Assembly (NCBI RefSeq): GCF_932526225.1
Contig: NC_064035.1
Location: forward strand, 8,915,296-8,979,295
Reading direction: 5' to 3'
DNA: 64,000 nt
Source of the DNA: Nematostella vectensis
Taxonomy: Eukaryota > Cnidaria > Anthozoa > Actiniaria > Edwardsiidae
Part shown: in pieces, positions 13,101 through 27,566 of the stretch
Numbering within the stretch: the stretch's first letter is position 1
Layout of the letters: every line of letters begins with the position of its first letter
The notes under the pieces: generated by a model
What the model was told of the DNA's origin: nothing
Databases searched by the model: none
The model's input: only the letters and a program-made list of their open reading frames with translations
Position numbers and translations under genes: made by a program

Positions 13101-15696
13101 CCACAAAAACATTATTCAAGTAAAATCCATCAAATACACAAAATTATCTACCTCTTTTGCTCCTCCTACCATGTTGTCTGGGGAGTCGCTAACATACTGA
13201 AGGCCGAAGTAATGCTTTTCTTGGATATCCAGATGCCGGAAAACTTCATTAAGCAGAACAGTCCCCTTGGCATTTTTCTGAAAAATAAAAATATGGGAAT
13301 CAGGAATTTAAACAGAAGTATATTTTTTGCTTAGTTCCTACTAGATATGATGGCAGGGGGGAGGCAAAATCTTCATTCCCAAAAGAACAGATAGTCATAC
13401 TACATATACTAAACAAAAAATATATATAACTTTTTAACATGCTATAAAACAAGAACAAAATATTGAACTCAAAAGATTTCAGAGCACTTGACAATACAAT
13501 ACACAATTGAGCCAAAAAACATCCAAGAAATTCTTGATATTAATAAGATTCCCCTTTCTTTCATAAACAGGGCTGGAGACTCAGGAAAAAGCAAACTCAA
13601 AAAAGTATTACTAGCTTTAAAATCTTATATTTGTGTTTTCAAACTCTCTAGATCCAAGAAGGAAAAGCTTTGTCTGGCTGGCTCAATATCTGTAAAAATG
13701 TATTCCTAATTTCTAGTCAGAAAGAAAAATTGTTACGATAACTAATACAGGTGTAATTTTAAGCTCTAAACCAATTGGCAAACTACCATCTGAGGTACCA
13801 TCTGAATTACCATCTGAGGTACCATCTGAGGTTGACTTGAGCATCTTGTCATAAATAAAGTACTTGAATAGCTGAAGTGCACCCATGACAAGTTGATTGT
13901 GATGTCATCACTTATAAGCTAAAGTCCTTAGGCATTGTAATACTTCATGGATCAATGAGTACTTATAGCAAATATAGTGTATTGAAATCAGTGATACCAC
14001 ATATTATACACAACCATCTGATCACTTTTACTTTACAGTGGAGTGCAGATGTCTATTATACATTTGTTGTATGCAGTAATTACAAACATTCCAGAAGGAA
14101 TGACTCTGGTATTACATGAGCTGGTACAAGCACTGGTGCTACTATTTTTTAACTACATTAAATTGCTCCATCTGTAAAAAAATTTTGCAAAACAACATTC
14201 ACACATCAGTGTGAAATGTTATATACAATAGCAGCATGCTTTTACTGATGGTATATTGCTTATTATATTATAAAACTCAGGAACCTCACAAGAACAAGCG
14301 ATTTGAATGGTTGAGATACTCAGGATAAAATGCAATATACACCTGCTAGGACTATCCACCTCAATGAGAATGGTATTATTGTTAAGTAGAAGCTCAACAA
14401 CATATTATGCAAAAACAATAGGTCGATTCTTCACAAAACAGCACATATAATCAAATGAATAACTTAGTTTTAAGGTCAAGACTTTATATATTTGGCTTTC
14501 AAGTTAGGGATATGTGATCCATTTTTGAATCAAGTTAAAATAATAATAACTATTTTCAATCTCTCCTTCTTTGGAAAGTTTTTATTTGTGTCCTTTCAAA
14601 AAAAGACATAAGCAGGAAGCTAAACTATTCAAACAAAACCAAAGAATTGTATTTTGCAAGTTCACAAATAATAGACGAGTAAACCACATTCTTAAACATC
14701 TTTCAACCACAACTTCGAATTGCTGATCTGCCCCGAGAGATGCAGCATTCTCATACGCTGGTTTTGGTGAACATAGTTTCAAAAAAGATTAGTGGTTTAG
14801 ATAAGAACGAGCAAGGAACAATATCGAAGCAAAAGCCAAACCTCACACGTTCCTGTAAAATGCTTTTTCAAAACCACAGGAACAGCCAAAGGCCACCTTG
14901 CTACAAATTGTCTTTAAAAGGTTTTCTTTCCCACCCATCTTAAATGTTTTCTTTGTAAACCGATATAAACTAAATTTGTTTTCTTATAGGAAGAGAAACG
15001 AATTGTGTTATCTTAAAAAGATTGTTTGTATTTGACAGAATATTGTCAAATTACATACAGTTCCCTTTTTCAGACGAGTGGGAATAAGTTGGCAAGTGGA
15101 AACTAACTCAAATGAGCAGCATTTAATTAATGGAACGGTTTAAGTCTGTGGAGTGGATACAAATACATGACAATGAAAAATGCACGTCGTAAAACAGAGC
15201 ATGCCACAACTTGGTTCTATTTATCAATCACACAATTGGGTGAACAACCCTACAACTCAACCTTTCCCGGAGCCTGTTTAAAATTGAATTATAAATACCA
15301 ATAACAAGCCGAGATACACTCGTTAAATCTCGCCTGTGAATAAGCGAGAAGCTAATGAAAAATCTGTTTCATTCACTGGCGTACAAGCAATTTTAGCGAT
15401 AAGCTCTACAGTGAATCGATTTTCATAACAACAGTATTCCATGACATTCAATTCCGCCGGTTTGACTAGACCATTTGATTTTGGACGTAGCAGTTCCTAG
15501 ACTAGCATTCTAACCACGTTAACAATGTACAAGGCTTAATTCTACTTACATCAACGTCGATTATGAACTCGGAGTCGTCTAGAAGTTCCACCACACATCG
15601 TATTTTCTGGGGGTTTGTGTTTCCCGTGCGCGCGAGTTCAGAGCCTCGAACACTGTACATTCCACTATGAGAAGCGGACCTGAATTTCCTCGACAT
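1144..15696 (-). CDS. PTPN4: FERM-PDZ non-receptor tyrosine phosphatase, PTPN3/PTPN4 type (31 exons; C-terminal end outside window)
   Basis: A cytosolic, membrane-cortex tyrosine phosphatase with order FERM, PDZ, PTP. I joined 31 exons with GT-AG boundaries and consistent phase, giving about 799 residues. The start is the ATG at 15696-15694; the frame extends 9 codons upstream only through a TTG. The N terminus reads [11 protein letters not shown], like human PTPN4 and PTPN3. Recognisable blocks include [12 protein letters not shown] (FERM), GRFGFNV and [11 protein letters not shown] (PDZ), [11 protein letters not shown] (phosphotyrosine loop), KCHQYWPEG, and QYLAWPDHG, which carries the general-acid Asp. 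The catalytic Cys loop lies beyond position 1, so the gene is cut by the window and not visibly broken. It is probably the single pre-duplication homolog of PTPN3 and PTPN4. Three of its introns carry tandem copies of the adjacent splice junction. Exon coordinates are in the domain entries. Confidence 0.93.
1857..2004 (-). repeat. 32-bp tandem repeat made of the exon-30 acceptor junction (5 copies)
   Basis: Exon-intron boundaries and their copies fall at 1866, 1898, 1930, 1962 and 1994, exactly 32 bp apart. The minus-strand core is ATTTCCAGGTCAAATG: intron polypyrimidine end, AG, and the first coding bases of exon 30 (Val-Lys-Cys). The copy at 1866 is the one used by the gene because only it runs into the QYWPEG coding sequence. 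The most distant copy has CCAAG in place of CCAG. Confidence 0.92.
2140..2765. repeat. 31-bp tandem array, about 20 copies
   Basis: Nearly identical units of ACTTGGGACAAACTAACAC plus CACATGGTAA, in the same PTPN4-like intron as the 32-bp acceptor repeat. On the minus strand each unit reads TGTCCCAAGTTTACCATG with GTGTTAG. This resembles the most diverged acceptor copy (near 1994), so the two arrays may share an origin. No reading frame is conserved. Confidence 0.9.
4240..4500 (-). repeat. 32-bp tandem repeat made of the PDZ-exon donor junction (8 copies including the real one)
   Basis: The minus-strand core is ACCAAATGGTTAGTAATT: the last coding bases of exon 23 (Arg-Pro-Asn) plus the 5' splice site GTTAGT. 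Boundaries fall at 4486 (genuine), 4454, 4422, 4390, 4358, 4326, 4294 and 4262, a perfect 32-bp period. Reading on past the true donor meets TAG at once (Asn-Gly-stop), so retention of the repeats would truncate the protein. Confidence 0.93.
6143..6204. repeat. (TCTG)n-type simple repeat
   Basis: Degenerate CTGTCTGTCTG tract in the intron between the 6415 and 6046 exons. A short open frame through it is low-complexity and has no support as a gene. Confidence 0.7.
6755..6848. repeat. three-copy tandem repeat in a PTPN4-like intron
   Basis: Three diverged copies of CATAATGTCCATAATATGCA followed by GGGGTACCT or similar. It lies between the 6693 and 6883 exons and does not match either neighbouring splice junction, unlike the repeats at 1.9, 4.3 and 9.5 kb. 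Confidence 0.75.
7365..7735. repeat. ATC/ATT-rich trinucleotide-like tract
   Basis: Imperfect run of ATCATC, ATCACC and ATTATC words in the intron between exons 13 and 14 of the PTPN4-like gene. The Asp/Met-rich open frame on its minus strand is a by-product of the repeat. Confidence 0.75.
8137..8540. mobile_element. MITE-like element with about 35-bp terminal inverted repeats
   Basis: The left end begins CGGCATTACTAAAAGGCGGA and the right end is its near-perfect reverse complement ending TTTTTAGTAATGCCG. AAACAAT directly precedes the left end and recurs two bases after the right end, as expected of a target-site duplication. About 404 bp with no coding capacity: a non-autonomous DNA transposon in a PTPN4-like intron. 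Family unknown. Confidence 0.8.
9400..9755 (-). repeat. three copies of the exon-10 acceptor junction separated by ATC-rich tracts
   Basis: The minus-strand core CTTCTGTAGGATCATGA (3' splice site plus the first codons of exon 10, Asp-His-Asp) occurs at the true junction 9429/9430. Diverged copies have boundaries at about 9549 and 9727. Similarity extends about 15-20 bp on both sides, including ACAGACCTG (coding Thr-Asp-Leu in the real exon). ATC-rich simple sequence fills the gaps. Confidence 0.88.
9974..10760. repeat. pair of 75-bp dispersed direct repeats
   Basis: Copies at 9974-10045 and 10686-10760 share CACTGGA-AGTGCTAATGG, GGGGAGTG and GCCCATCCC-GGCTACC-TCCTGGGA. They lie in one PTPN4-like intron, about 710 bp apart, with AT-rich DNA between. 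They may be ends of one element or two copies of a small interspersed family; no inverted termini are seen. Confidence 0.65.
13788..13834. repeat. short tandem repeat, TACCATCTGAGG type
   Basis: Four adjacent copies of ACCATCTGA(G/A)(G/T)T in intron 1 of the PTPN4-like gene. No similarity to the flanking splice sites. Confidence 0.75.
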
Positions 15697-16196
15697 ATTT
15701 CGACCCTTTCCTCTTAAACTCAAACATGAATAAACAAAATAAATCCCACCACTGCCTCAAGGTAGGAATGAGTTCTAATGTTAAGATATGCGAGACGTTA
15801 AATTGCTTTTGTCACTGGTGTTTTGGTCAGAAAACTGACCCGTTTGATTGGCGATTATTTCAAGGGCGCTCGATTTCTTTCTCCAAGTCACGTGGCTACA
15901 TTTATAAGGGGGGAGGGGTAGGAAGGAAGTGTGTATTTTACAGACGTTCGTCTACATCCGGTATGAGAAATTATAAGTTATAAATAAAGTCATTTTAAAG
16001 GATTCAGCGTTACCCGCAAAAGAGTGTATATCAATGATAAAGAATTCTCTGTCAATATGAAGTCAAATTATTGTTGCATCAGGAGTCTATTATTTAGGAA
16101 ATGATATGTATTTGACCCAAGTGTCATCGAGTGTCTGCCGAAATGCCCGCCTATCCATGCGATTGTCTGTAACCCTATAACGTCAAAACATTTTGG

Positions 16197-16309
16197 GTTA
16201 TTCGGAAATGTTTTATTCTCGACTATTGGGAACCCTGTGCGCGCGGCGCACCTAGGTCTTCGCGCGCACAGGGTTCCCAATATTCGAATATAAAACATTT
16301 CCGAATAAC
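16197..16309. repeat. 113-bp foldback palindrome
   Basis: Arm 16197-16246 begins GTTATTCGGAAATGTTTTAT; arm 16261-16309 is its reverse complement apart from about three mismatches near TTCTCGACT versus TTCGAATAT. The centre is GC-rich (GCGCGCGGCGCACC). A transcript would form a stem of about 48 bp with a loop of about 14 bases. It could be a miniature foldback element or a structural hairpin. There is no coding capacity. Confidence 0.85.
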
Positions 16310-16913
16310 ACACAATGAGAGCCGGCTAGCAGGCTACTCAAAACAGTGATGAGTCTTTATATTAGGGTCTTGTAAGAAATGTTGCACTTACTTAAGCTAC
16401 AGAGAATATATCAATTCAAATAATGAAGCAAAGATCACTGGTGCTTATTTCCCAGGGTTCATTTCCGGCACGCACTTCCTGTAAGGAAGGGAAGATATGA
16501 AAATACTGTAAATCATTCATAACAAATTCAAAATAAATTTTGTCGTTTTCGCATTTTCCTCGTAAAACTAGTGCTCAGGGAAATAAAGCAAAAAGAAGTC
16601 TAAGTTGTTAACCTGTGTATCATTCATTGCCTGGGGAAAACATTATGGCCAAGTAGAAAAAAAAAATGTACTCATTGCTCAAGCATTTCAAAACAATTAA
16701 AATGCTCCAATTTCACCTGTAAAAAGGAGTGCTGACTTGTCCGCAAGTGCATGCCAAGAGCTATTCGGCTGCTCTAATCTTTTACTTCCCTTCCTATTTT
16801 CAAATTTCAAATAGGGGCTCATCATCTTTACTAGGCGTCAACGAACACGATAGAAGCGCAGATGAGGTTGATATTGACAACCGAAACACAAGCGGCGTCG
16901 CCCAAAGGGGATA

Positions 16914-17241
16914 CACTCTTTTTTATAAGAACGTCTAATTTTCTGTTGAGGCTGAGCCATTCTTATTTTTGGGAAATCTTAAGGCTGGATATGTTCTTAA
17001 CGATGTTCTTAAATTTCAGTTTATATAAGAATATAATACCCAATGAATTATTAGGAAGAGAATTACACTAATGATGAATAACAAAGGTTGTTACTATGAG
17101 CACAATTCATTTTGCATTTTAGAACGCATCAGGACTAAAAAAGAAAAAGAAATGCTGCTGTCTGAGCCTTGGCATGTTCTTAAAATTTGGGGAAATCTCA
17201 GGATCGACGATCTTACAAAAAAGTTCTTATAAAAAAGAGTT
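16914..17241. mobile_element. TIR element (MITE-like), about 330 bp
   Basis: The left terminus ACTCTTTTTTATAAGAAC is repeated as an exact reverse complement GTTCTTATAAAAAAGAGT at the right end (18 bp). The interior has weakly similar TGTTCTTAA and GGGAAATCT words and no protein. No clear target-site duplication was identified. Confidence 0.7.
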
Positions 17242-17875
17242 TTCTTTGCACTCATGTGACCCTGATTTTTTTTCGTTATTTACTTTTTCTTTTTTTAAAT
17301 TTTGAGCCTCTTTTCTACGAATGAAGTTAGGAATCCACTATTCTCCCCCTCTCCCTCAGTGACCCCCTACCCTCAGGTTTGACAATATTATGGGCTGGTG
17401 CTGGTCAGAGACGGCAATTGCGATGATGATGACGATGTTATAGTAAAGTACTTGAATTTATTTGTATGTTTCTTGGGTCATGTAACTTGGTGGTTGAATT
17501 GGACAAAAAGGACAAAGCTGCAGAGGGCTAGGAACCTGGTTATTGCCGAGCTATTAATGCACGGGTGGCACGGTATCTCTAGGTAACACAGTTCCCTCGA
17601 TAACGGTTTTGAGGCCGAAATCTAGCGTTTCCTGACATACAGGGACGTGGGACATATAGGGACGCGTGACGGACGCGTGACGGACGCGTGACGTTACGGG
17701 ACGCATGACATATAAGGACGTTCGTCAAAATAACCTATCTTGGTCACAAACAGTCTAAATGCCCCCTTCCTCTCTCCAGCCTAGAACTGATGCCGATATT
17801 CTTGATTCTCCTTTGTACTTAATTTTTCCCAGTTCTTGAAGATTCGTCACTTGGTTATGCGCATAAAGATTTTTT

Positions 17876-19702
17876 CTAGTAAACAAAAACAGAATTATTA
17901 TTCCTGTCCGCTACGGCAACATGGCCGTTCTTCATGACTGTGATTCCACCCGACAAGTACCTGTGATGACTCATGAAATTAATGCGCCGAAGAAACGTCC
18001 CACATTTCTTGAACATCATCAACGAATTAGAAGCTCTGTCTGCTACTATGATCTCCTTAGAAAGCTGGTCAACCGCTATGCCACATGGGTAAAACTTTCG
18101 AGAGCAGTTCGTCGATCTTGGCTTGATGGGTTTCCTGTGTGTAGCGGTTTGATCAATGACGTAAATACAGGATAAACCGGTTATAAGGTATTCACCGCGA
18201 CCGCTGACACAAATACTAGAATCCTGAGATAACATTAGAGGCGAATTTTGGTCGCACAGATTGATTGACAATTCTGGAAGGGCGTCTCCATCTTGTAAAC
18301 TGACAGCAAGTATGACGTCACTGAATAACATGACGAGGCATGCATTGCCCTCGTCCACAGCTAAACCCTTCAACTTTGACCTGCGTGACCCGAGACCCGA
18401 GTTATTTACCCTCCATCTAAAACTCCCCTTCGCATCCAAAGCTACTATTTCGTTCATGAATTGGTTAGTGTGCTTAGTCTTGTAATTCTTGCTGAAGTAG
18501 ATATTGTCTTGAGCATCTGTGACGACGTTCTGCGGTGACAGGAGACAACTGGATTTCACAACAAGTGCATCGGTTGATGAAGTAATGTCTAAACTCAGAT
18601 CGACATATGAGTAGATGAGCTCCCCTGAGGAAGAAAACCTCTTTATGGCTCTATTTCCGCGGTCTGCGACTAAAAACTCCCCTTTACTTGTAGTCACCAC
18701 GTCAGAGGGTCCATCAAACACGTCTTCAGTTTTATCATATTCTCCAAACGACCACACGTAGGGGCGAATAACTTTATCATGGAACACAGGGTGTACCGTG
18801 CGATCAGATCCAATCATAACCTCGGGCCAGTCACTGAGTACGTCTTGGCCTTTCTCACAGTAGTGCATATACTCCCAGAGCATTCTATTTAGGGAAATGA
18901 CACTAGTAATAAGGGTATCCCGGCGCATCTCACAAAACCACCGCTTAACATGAAACCCTCCGAACTTGACCTCGAAGCTTTCTTCCACTTCAGGTAAGCC
19001 ATTCAACTGCTCTAGGTAGTTTTTGCACAACACAATGGCAACTTCCGGTTTTTCCAAGTGCTCTAGGATGGTAGCCGACACGCGAAACTTCATGGCAAGA
19101 ATTCGGTCGCAAATCTTTAATGCTCCGTTGCTGAATGCTTTGGTTGCGCTCCTGGAAGCTTGGTTAAATTTCAATTTGGCCTCCTTGTAGGTGGAATCAT
19201 CGGGTTTGATACTTAGAATATCAAATCCGTCATTCATGATATGGAATATCTCCCATTCATCGCAAGCGGAAGTCTCGGTGGATTTGCGATGTGTTTTAAA
19301 CGTCTCATTCTCGAGCCTGACCACACATGGTTGAGTCTCGGAGAGATAATGATACAGGAGACTAACGCCATCTCTAAAGAAGTTCGCTGCTGCACACAGT
19401 TCCGCCTTGCAAAGACCGTCCAGCTTTTCGCGAATATCTTTCAGTTCTCGTACAATAAAGTCGCGAAATTTCTCGTTTGTGACATCCCCATGATCCAAGG
19501 CGTTCGCTCCTTTGTCCCTTAGCTTGCTTATAAGCAGCGCGAACACCAGTCGTAGGCCCTCACAGGCAATGGAAGGCATGGTAGAAGCTCTGATATCACG
19601 GTGAGTCGAATCACACAACTCAGCTTTATATCGTATTTCCAGGTTGTCAATCAGATAACAAATCTGATTGGTAATGACCTTTTGACTATTGTTGAGAGTC
19701 AT
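17876..19702 (-). CDS. NHL-repeat protein with helical N-terminal domain, intronless, 608 aa
   Basis: The C-terminal half (about residues 330-608) holds NHL-type beta-propeller blades, seen as repeats of the form GPSDVVTTSKGEFLVADRGN, LSPQNVVTDAQDNIYFS, YPCGIAVDQLSKEIIVADR and GGITVMKNGHVAVADRNNNS. NHL propellers bind protein or RNA. The N-terminal half is predicted mainly helical and Cys-containing, with NEKFRDFIVRELKDIREKL near residues 90-110. It has no RING, B-box or coiled coil of the TRIM type, so it is not a TRIM-NHL protein. No signal peptide or membrane segment is evident. The frame runs 9 codons upstream only through a GTG; I chose the ATG at 19702-19700. From memory, similar domain pairs occur as multi-copy families in anemone genomes, so this is probably a lineage-expanded, uncharacterised family. 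Function unknown. Confidence 0.82.
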   Translation of the reverse strand: MTLNNSQKVITNQICYLIDNLEIRYKAELCDSTHRDIRASTMPSIACEGLRLVFALLISKLRDKGANALDHGDVTNEKFRDFIVRELKDIREKLDGLCKAELCAAANFFRDGVSLLYHYLSETQPCVVRLENETFKTHRKSTETSACDEWEIFHIMNDGFDILSIKPDDSTYKEAKLKFNQASRSATKAFSNGALKICDRILAMKFRVSATILEHLEKPEVAIVLCKNYLEQLNGLPEVEESFEVKFGGFHVKRWFCEMRRDTLITSVISLNRMLWEYMHYCEKGQDVLSDWPEVMIGSDRTVHPVFHDKVIRPYVWSFGEYDKTEDVFDGPSDVVTTSKGEFLVADRGNRAIKRFSSSGELIYSYVDLSLDITSSTDALVVKSSCLLSPQNVVTDAQDNIYFSKNYKTKHTNQFMNEIVALDAKGSFRWRVNNSGLGSRRSKLKGLAVDEGNACLVMLFSDVILAVSLQDGDALPELSINLCDQNSPLMLSQDSSICVSGRGEYLITGLSCIYVIDQTATHRKPIKPRSTNCSRKFYPCGIAVDQLSKEIIVADRASNSLMMFKKCGTFLRRINFMSHHRYLSGGITVMKNGHVAVADRNNNSVFVY

Positions 19703-21752
19703 AATGTCAGCTTTATAAATAAACAGCACTTGTTTGTCGCACTTCCCAGCACAAAACGTCTATTTTACCCTGGCTTTTTGTCCGTTTTCAGACAGTTCGA
19801 GATAAAATTGGTAAGATAAAATAGGATGAGGTAGCTGAAAGCCTGGCCTCCTTAACATTTACTGTTTTGGAGACACCGTGGGGCGACAAAGAGATGGAGT
19901 TATAATACCTTTATAATAGGAATTGATGCGATTAGTATGGGTTCTTAGAAAGACCCAGAATTGTTTATGTATTTTTTCGTGATCTCGTGATCCATACGTC
20001 CAAAGTCTAAATTTGTTACCTTCCAATCCATTCATTCAATTTCAATTTCTTATTGATCGATATTGCCTCCAGAATCCGGTCGTTTCCTGTAATAGTCATA
20101 GCATTCATTCGCGCTCACTCCGGCGATCGGCATATAGTGTTGACGGTCCTGTGCAGTTATTGTCTTTTGCTTTTTTATATATAAAATTTACTTGAATCTC
20201 TTCGGAAACGCAGGGGCGGATACAGGGGGGGATTGGGTGGATATCCACCCCCCCCCCCCGCTTTTTTTAGTAAAAAAAATTGAAAAGCCACTTTGTTTGT
20301 AGCAAATAGCTTGATTTTGTATTATCTATGTAGTGACCTACCAAGAACCACGTTATCAGTTAAAAGCCGTCTATCCGGCCATTATTCACTCCCATTTTAA
20401 AATCCTGGGCCGCCCCTGAAACGGCATTCGTTCGCGCTAACTTCCGCGCGCGCTCTTCAGCCCTTCCGAGGACTTCAGAGGGTCCTCGGTACGTGATCTA
20501 GGAGTGTGGGGCAAATGAAGAGCAGAAAATATTTTGTAAGTTGACGGAAAAATAAATACTGTTCATATGATAAAATGCTTCAATAATTAGCCCATAGTCT
20601 TCAGTTTGTGTTTTCAGTCAGTAAAAAAAAAAAAAAAAACGGGTGTGCATAAAACGCGGATCCGTACGCCGGATTAGCTTTTTAGAGTATTTTCTCGCAA
20701 AGTATTAAAAAGGGATTATTTTTATATAATAACGATAAATTAATGAATGTATGATAATAATACATAAATATAAAATTTAATTTTAAATTGATCGAGTTAT
20801 GTTTGTGATAAGGAAATCAGGAATTTTGTATCAAATTTCCTGCACATATGTTTTGCGTTTCCTACAAAACACATTATTTACAAATATATATATATATATA
20901 TAAAAACACTGTTTCATCCGCCCAAAAACCCTGTTTCTTAGTCGCCCACTCTTTAGGGATGATTTCTATAAATCAAGATATAACACGCTCTACATCTCTG
21001 TATCCGAGCACTCTTCTATGACCGCCTACACTCGCACGCATTATTTTGAAAATATATATATTTTATATATTAAAAAAGATGAGCCCCTAAATAATGTATT
21101 TTAATTTATATTGTTAACTTATAAATCTTTCAAAAAATATTATAAAGTATTAAAAATGTAGTTCAGTCCGAGTTATGTGGGCAAACAAAGTAAACTTCAA
21201 CAACGTTGAGCTTAACATAGCTCCGTTATTTATTGGTTTTTGATGGTTTGCAAAATCTCGTTTATACTGTGTTACATGAAAACAAGTCCCTCACTTTATT
21301 ATACAAGTCATCCACTTTATTATAACAAGTCATCCAATATTTACATGCAACGTGCACTATCATTGGATGTACCTAAGCCAGATTTACTAGCGATAGATTT
21401 TTGACATTGTTTTTATTCGTAAGCGTTTTTAAAAGTGACAGCGCCATTTCGCGCCGCGTTTTTACCAAGAGACGCTACTAACGACCAGTGGCTTGTGTGA
21501 GTGTTTGGCGTTTTACTTGCGCCCCCCGCAGACTCCTGGTGGGATGAGAGCTGCGCACGCAGAAAGGCGTGTTTATTGTGGCAAGCGGACCCGGATGATT
21601 CAAGCTGTGGAATATTACGAAATAAACATTTGATTGGTTCGCTGGTTACTCATCAATTCATAAATCAGAATAAAAGACGCGTGAATTAGTTTGGAGTGCA
21701 TATTCATTGGGAAGGAGACGTTACTTCTGTTATCCCGAAAAGGCTCGAGAAA
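19703..21752. other. intergenic region, NHL gene promoter side to alpha-tubulin
   Basis: Contains the presumed promoter of the NHL gene just above 19702, a hAT-like MITE at 20211-20418, AT-rich tracts around 20700-21150, and the alpha-tubulin 5' flank. The sequence GAATAAAAGACGCG near 21670 is a weak TATA-like candidate for tubulin. No gene is supported. Confidence 0.6.
20211..20418. mobile_element. hAT-like MITE, about 208 bp
   Basis: The termini CAGGGGCGGATAC and GGGCCGCCCCTG are short inverted repeats of the CAGGGGCGG type usual in hAT elements. The flanks GGAAACG (left) and GAAACGG (right) are similar, compatible with an approximate 8-bp target-site duplication. The interior is a poly-C run and AT-rich DNA with no transposase. 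Confidence 0.72.
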
Positions 21753-26333
<4,581 letters not shown>

Positions 26334-27566
26334 AATAGAGAATTGTCAAAGAGGAAGGGATTCAATGGTATTGTATTGTATATTATAAAAATGATCCATC
26401 TGTAATAAACCGAGATGTTATCATGAAAAGAATGTATTCGTTCATTCAAACTTTGCTTTCGTTTGTAATTATGGGCTTTCCGTTTAACTACGATGAGATC
26501 GTTCATTTCCCATTAAAAAAAAGGGTCAGGTCGCAAACTTAAATGAATAGCGAGAATACTTGGGCGGATACTTGGAACGCGGTTTCTCAGTTAAGATTCT
26601 TGGGGGGGGGGAGGGGGTGGGGGATATTTTGGGCATACTGCAAACGACACCTGAAAATTGATGGGTTCTAGTTCCCATTCATTTCTCATTTTTCCCCTCC
26701 ATCCACCAAAGTCACACACGACACAAACACAAAAAACGCGGAATGTTTACCCCCAATCTGTGATAAGCCCAACGGAAAATATTATCCGGCCTCACGCCGA
26801 ATATTAGCGAAGTATAAATAAACACTATACCTAGGATGTATTTTTTAAAAGTTCTTTTGAATATTTCAAGATTAAATCTAAAAAAAGTAATGCTAAAACG
26901 TTTTAACTTTTACATTTTAATAATAAAACTTAGTAAACTTGTCACGGGGCCCGTTAGCATCTCGTGACAGCCTCAGATGACGGGATATCAAAAAAAAAAA
27001 AAAAATCAGTATATCCTAATAAATATTTGGATTCGTCCCAAAACCTTGAAATAAGACTACTCAATTTTATTGTATAAAATATATCATCTTGCCGAAAGTT
27101 TTTAAAAAAATGAACAAACAGCGATCATATTCCAGCGAAAAATCGAACGGGACCCGAGAAAAAATAGAACGAGCAGGATAATAATGACATCATGCTATGG
27201 AAACATTAATTTGGCTTAAACCTTATACCGGTGGCCCATGAGTTTATATATTTTATGAAATTGCGTGTTTTGACAGCTTAAAACTCTTGTGCGTATAATT
27301 CGTTCCTACGTACGCTAACGGTGTTTTGTTACCCTAAAGAAGTTGCTTTTCTTTCTGCGAGGCGCAAATTCCCCGGCACTCGAAAGCCAATGAAATGCAA
27401 GAAGCCATTCTAATGCAATCAAGATACTCCAAATATGGGCATAATGCGTCTGGGTGTAACAAACAAATGCTCTTGTAAATTACTACTAGGGTTCCACTGG
27501 CGTAAAGGAGCTGAGCTGACCACAAAATCCCCCTAAACTTTCAGCTAGAGTTCCTCTAATAGCACC
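26334..27566. other. intergenic region, alpha-tubulin 3' end to MRLC
   Basis: Begins with the tubulin 3' UTR and polyadenylation signal (AATAAA at 26404-26409). It continues as AT-rich DNA with G- and A-homopolymer runs, and ends with the MRLC promoter, including a CArG box at 27429-27438. No gene is supported. Confidence 0.6.
27429..27438. promoter_or_regulatory. consensus CArG box (SRF site) upstream of MRLC
   Basis: CCAAATATGG fits CC(A/T)6GG exactly and lies about 130 bp before the MRLC ATG. Serum response factor, often with myocardin, drives contractile genes through CArG boxes in bilaterians. A single 10-bp match can occur by chance; position and target gene make it plausible. Confidence 0.5.

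Larger units (their letters stand above)
7825..15696 (-). other. PTPN4: PTPN4-like FERM-domain exons 1-13
   Basis: Exons in transcript order: 15696-15550, 13277-13152, 12347-12305, 12119-12041, 11933-11889, 11779-11727, 11584-11511, 10999-10953, 9862-9775, 9429-9341, 9138-9075, 8764-8667, 7887-7825. They encode the three FERM lobes: ubiquitin-like F1 ([15 protein letters not shown] to [14 protein letters not shown]), acyl-CoA-binding-protein-like F2 ([15 protein letters not shown], then AELGDYDPK), and PH-like F3 ([14 protein letters not shown], then [18 protein letters not shown]). The last exon holds the RMGSKYRYK segment that closes the FERM-adjacent region. Each junction keeps phase. In the family the FERM domain targets the enzyme to membranes and the cytoskeleton. 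Confidence 0.9.
15697..17875. other. intergenic region between PTPN4-like 5' end and NHL gene 3' end
   Basis: No supported gene. It should hold the promoter of the minus-strand PTPN4-like gene just above 15696. It contains a 113-bp near-perfect palindrome (16197-16309), a TIR element (16914-17241) and a small GACGCGTGACG tandem repeat at about 17660-17695. The short plus-strand open frames here have no recognisable domain. Confidence 0.6.

Noticed and set aside
19703..19729. Upstream start of the NHL protein at 19729
   Set aside because: The codon is GTG; the first ATG is at 19702.
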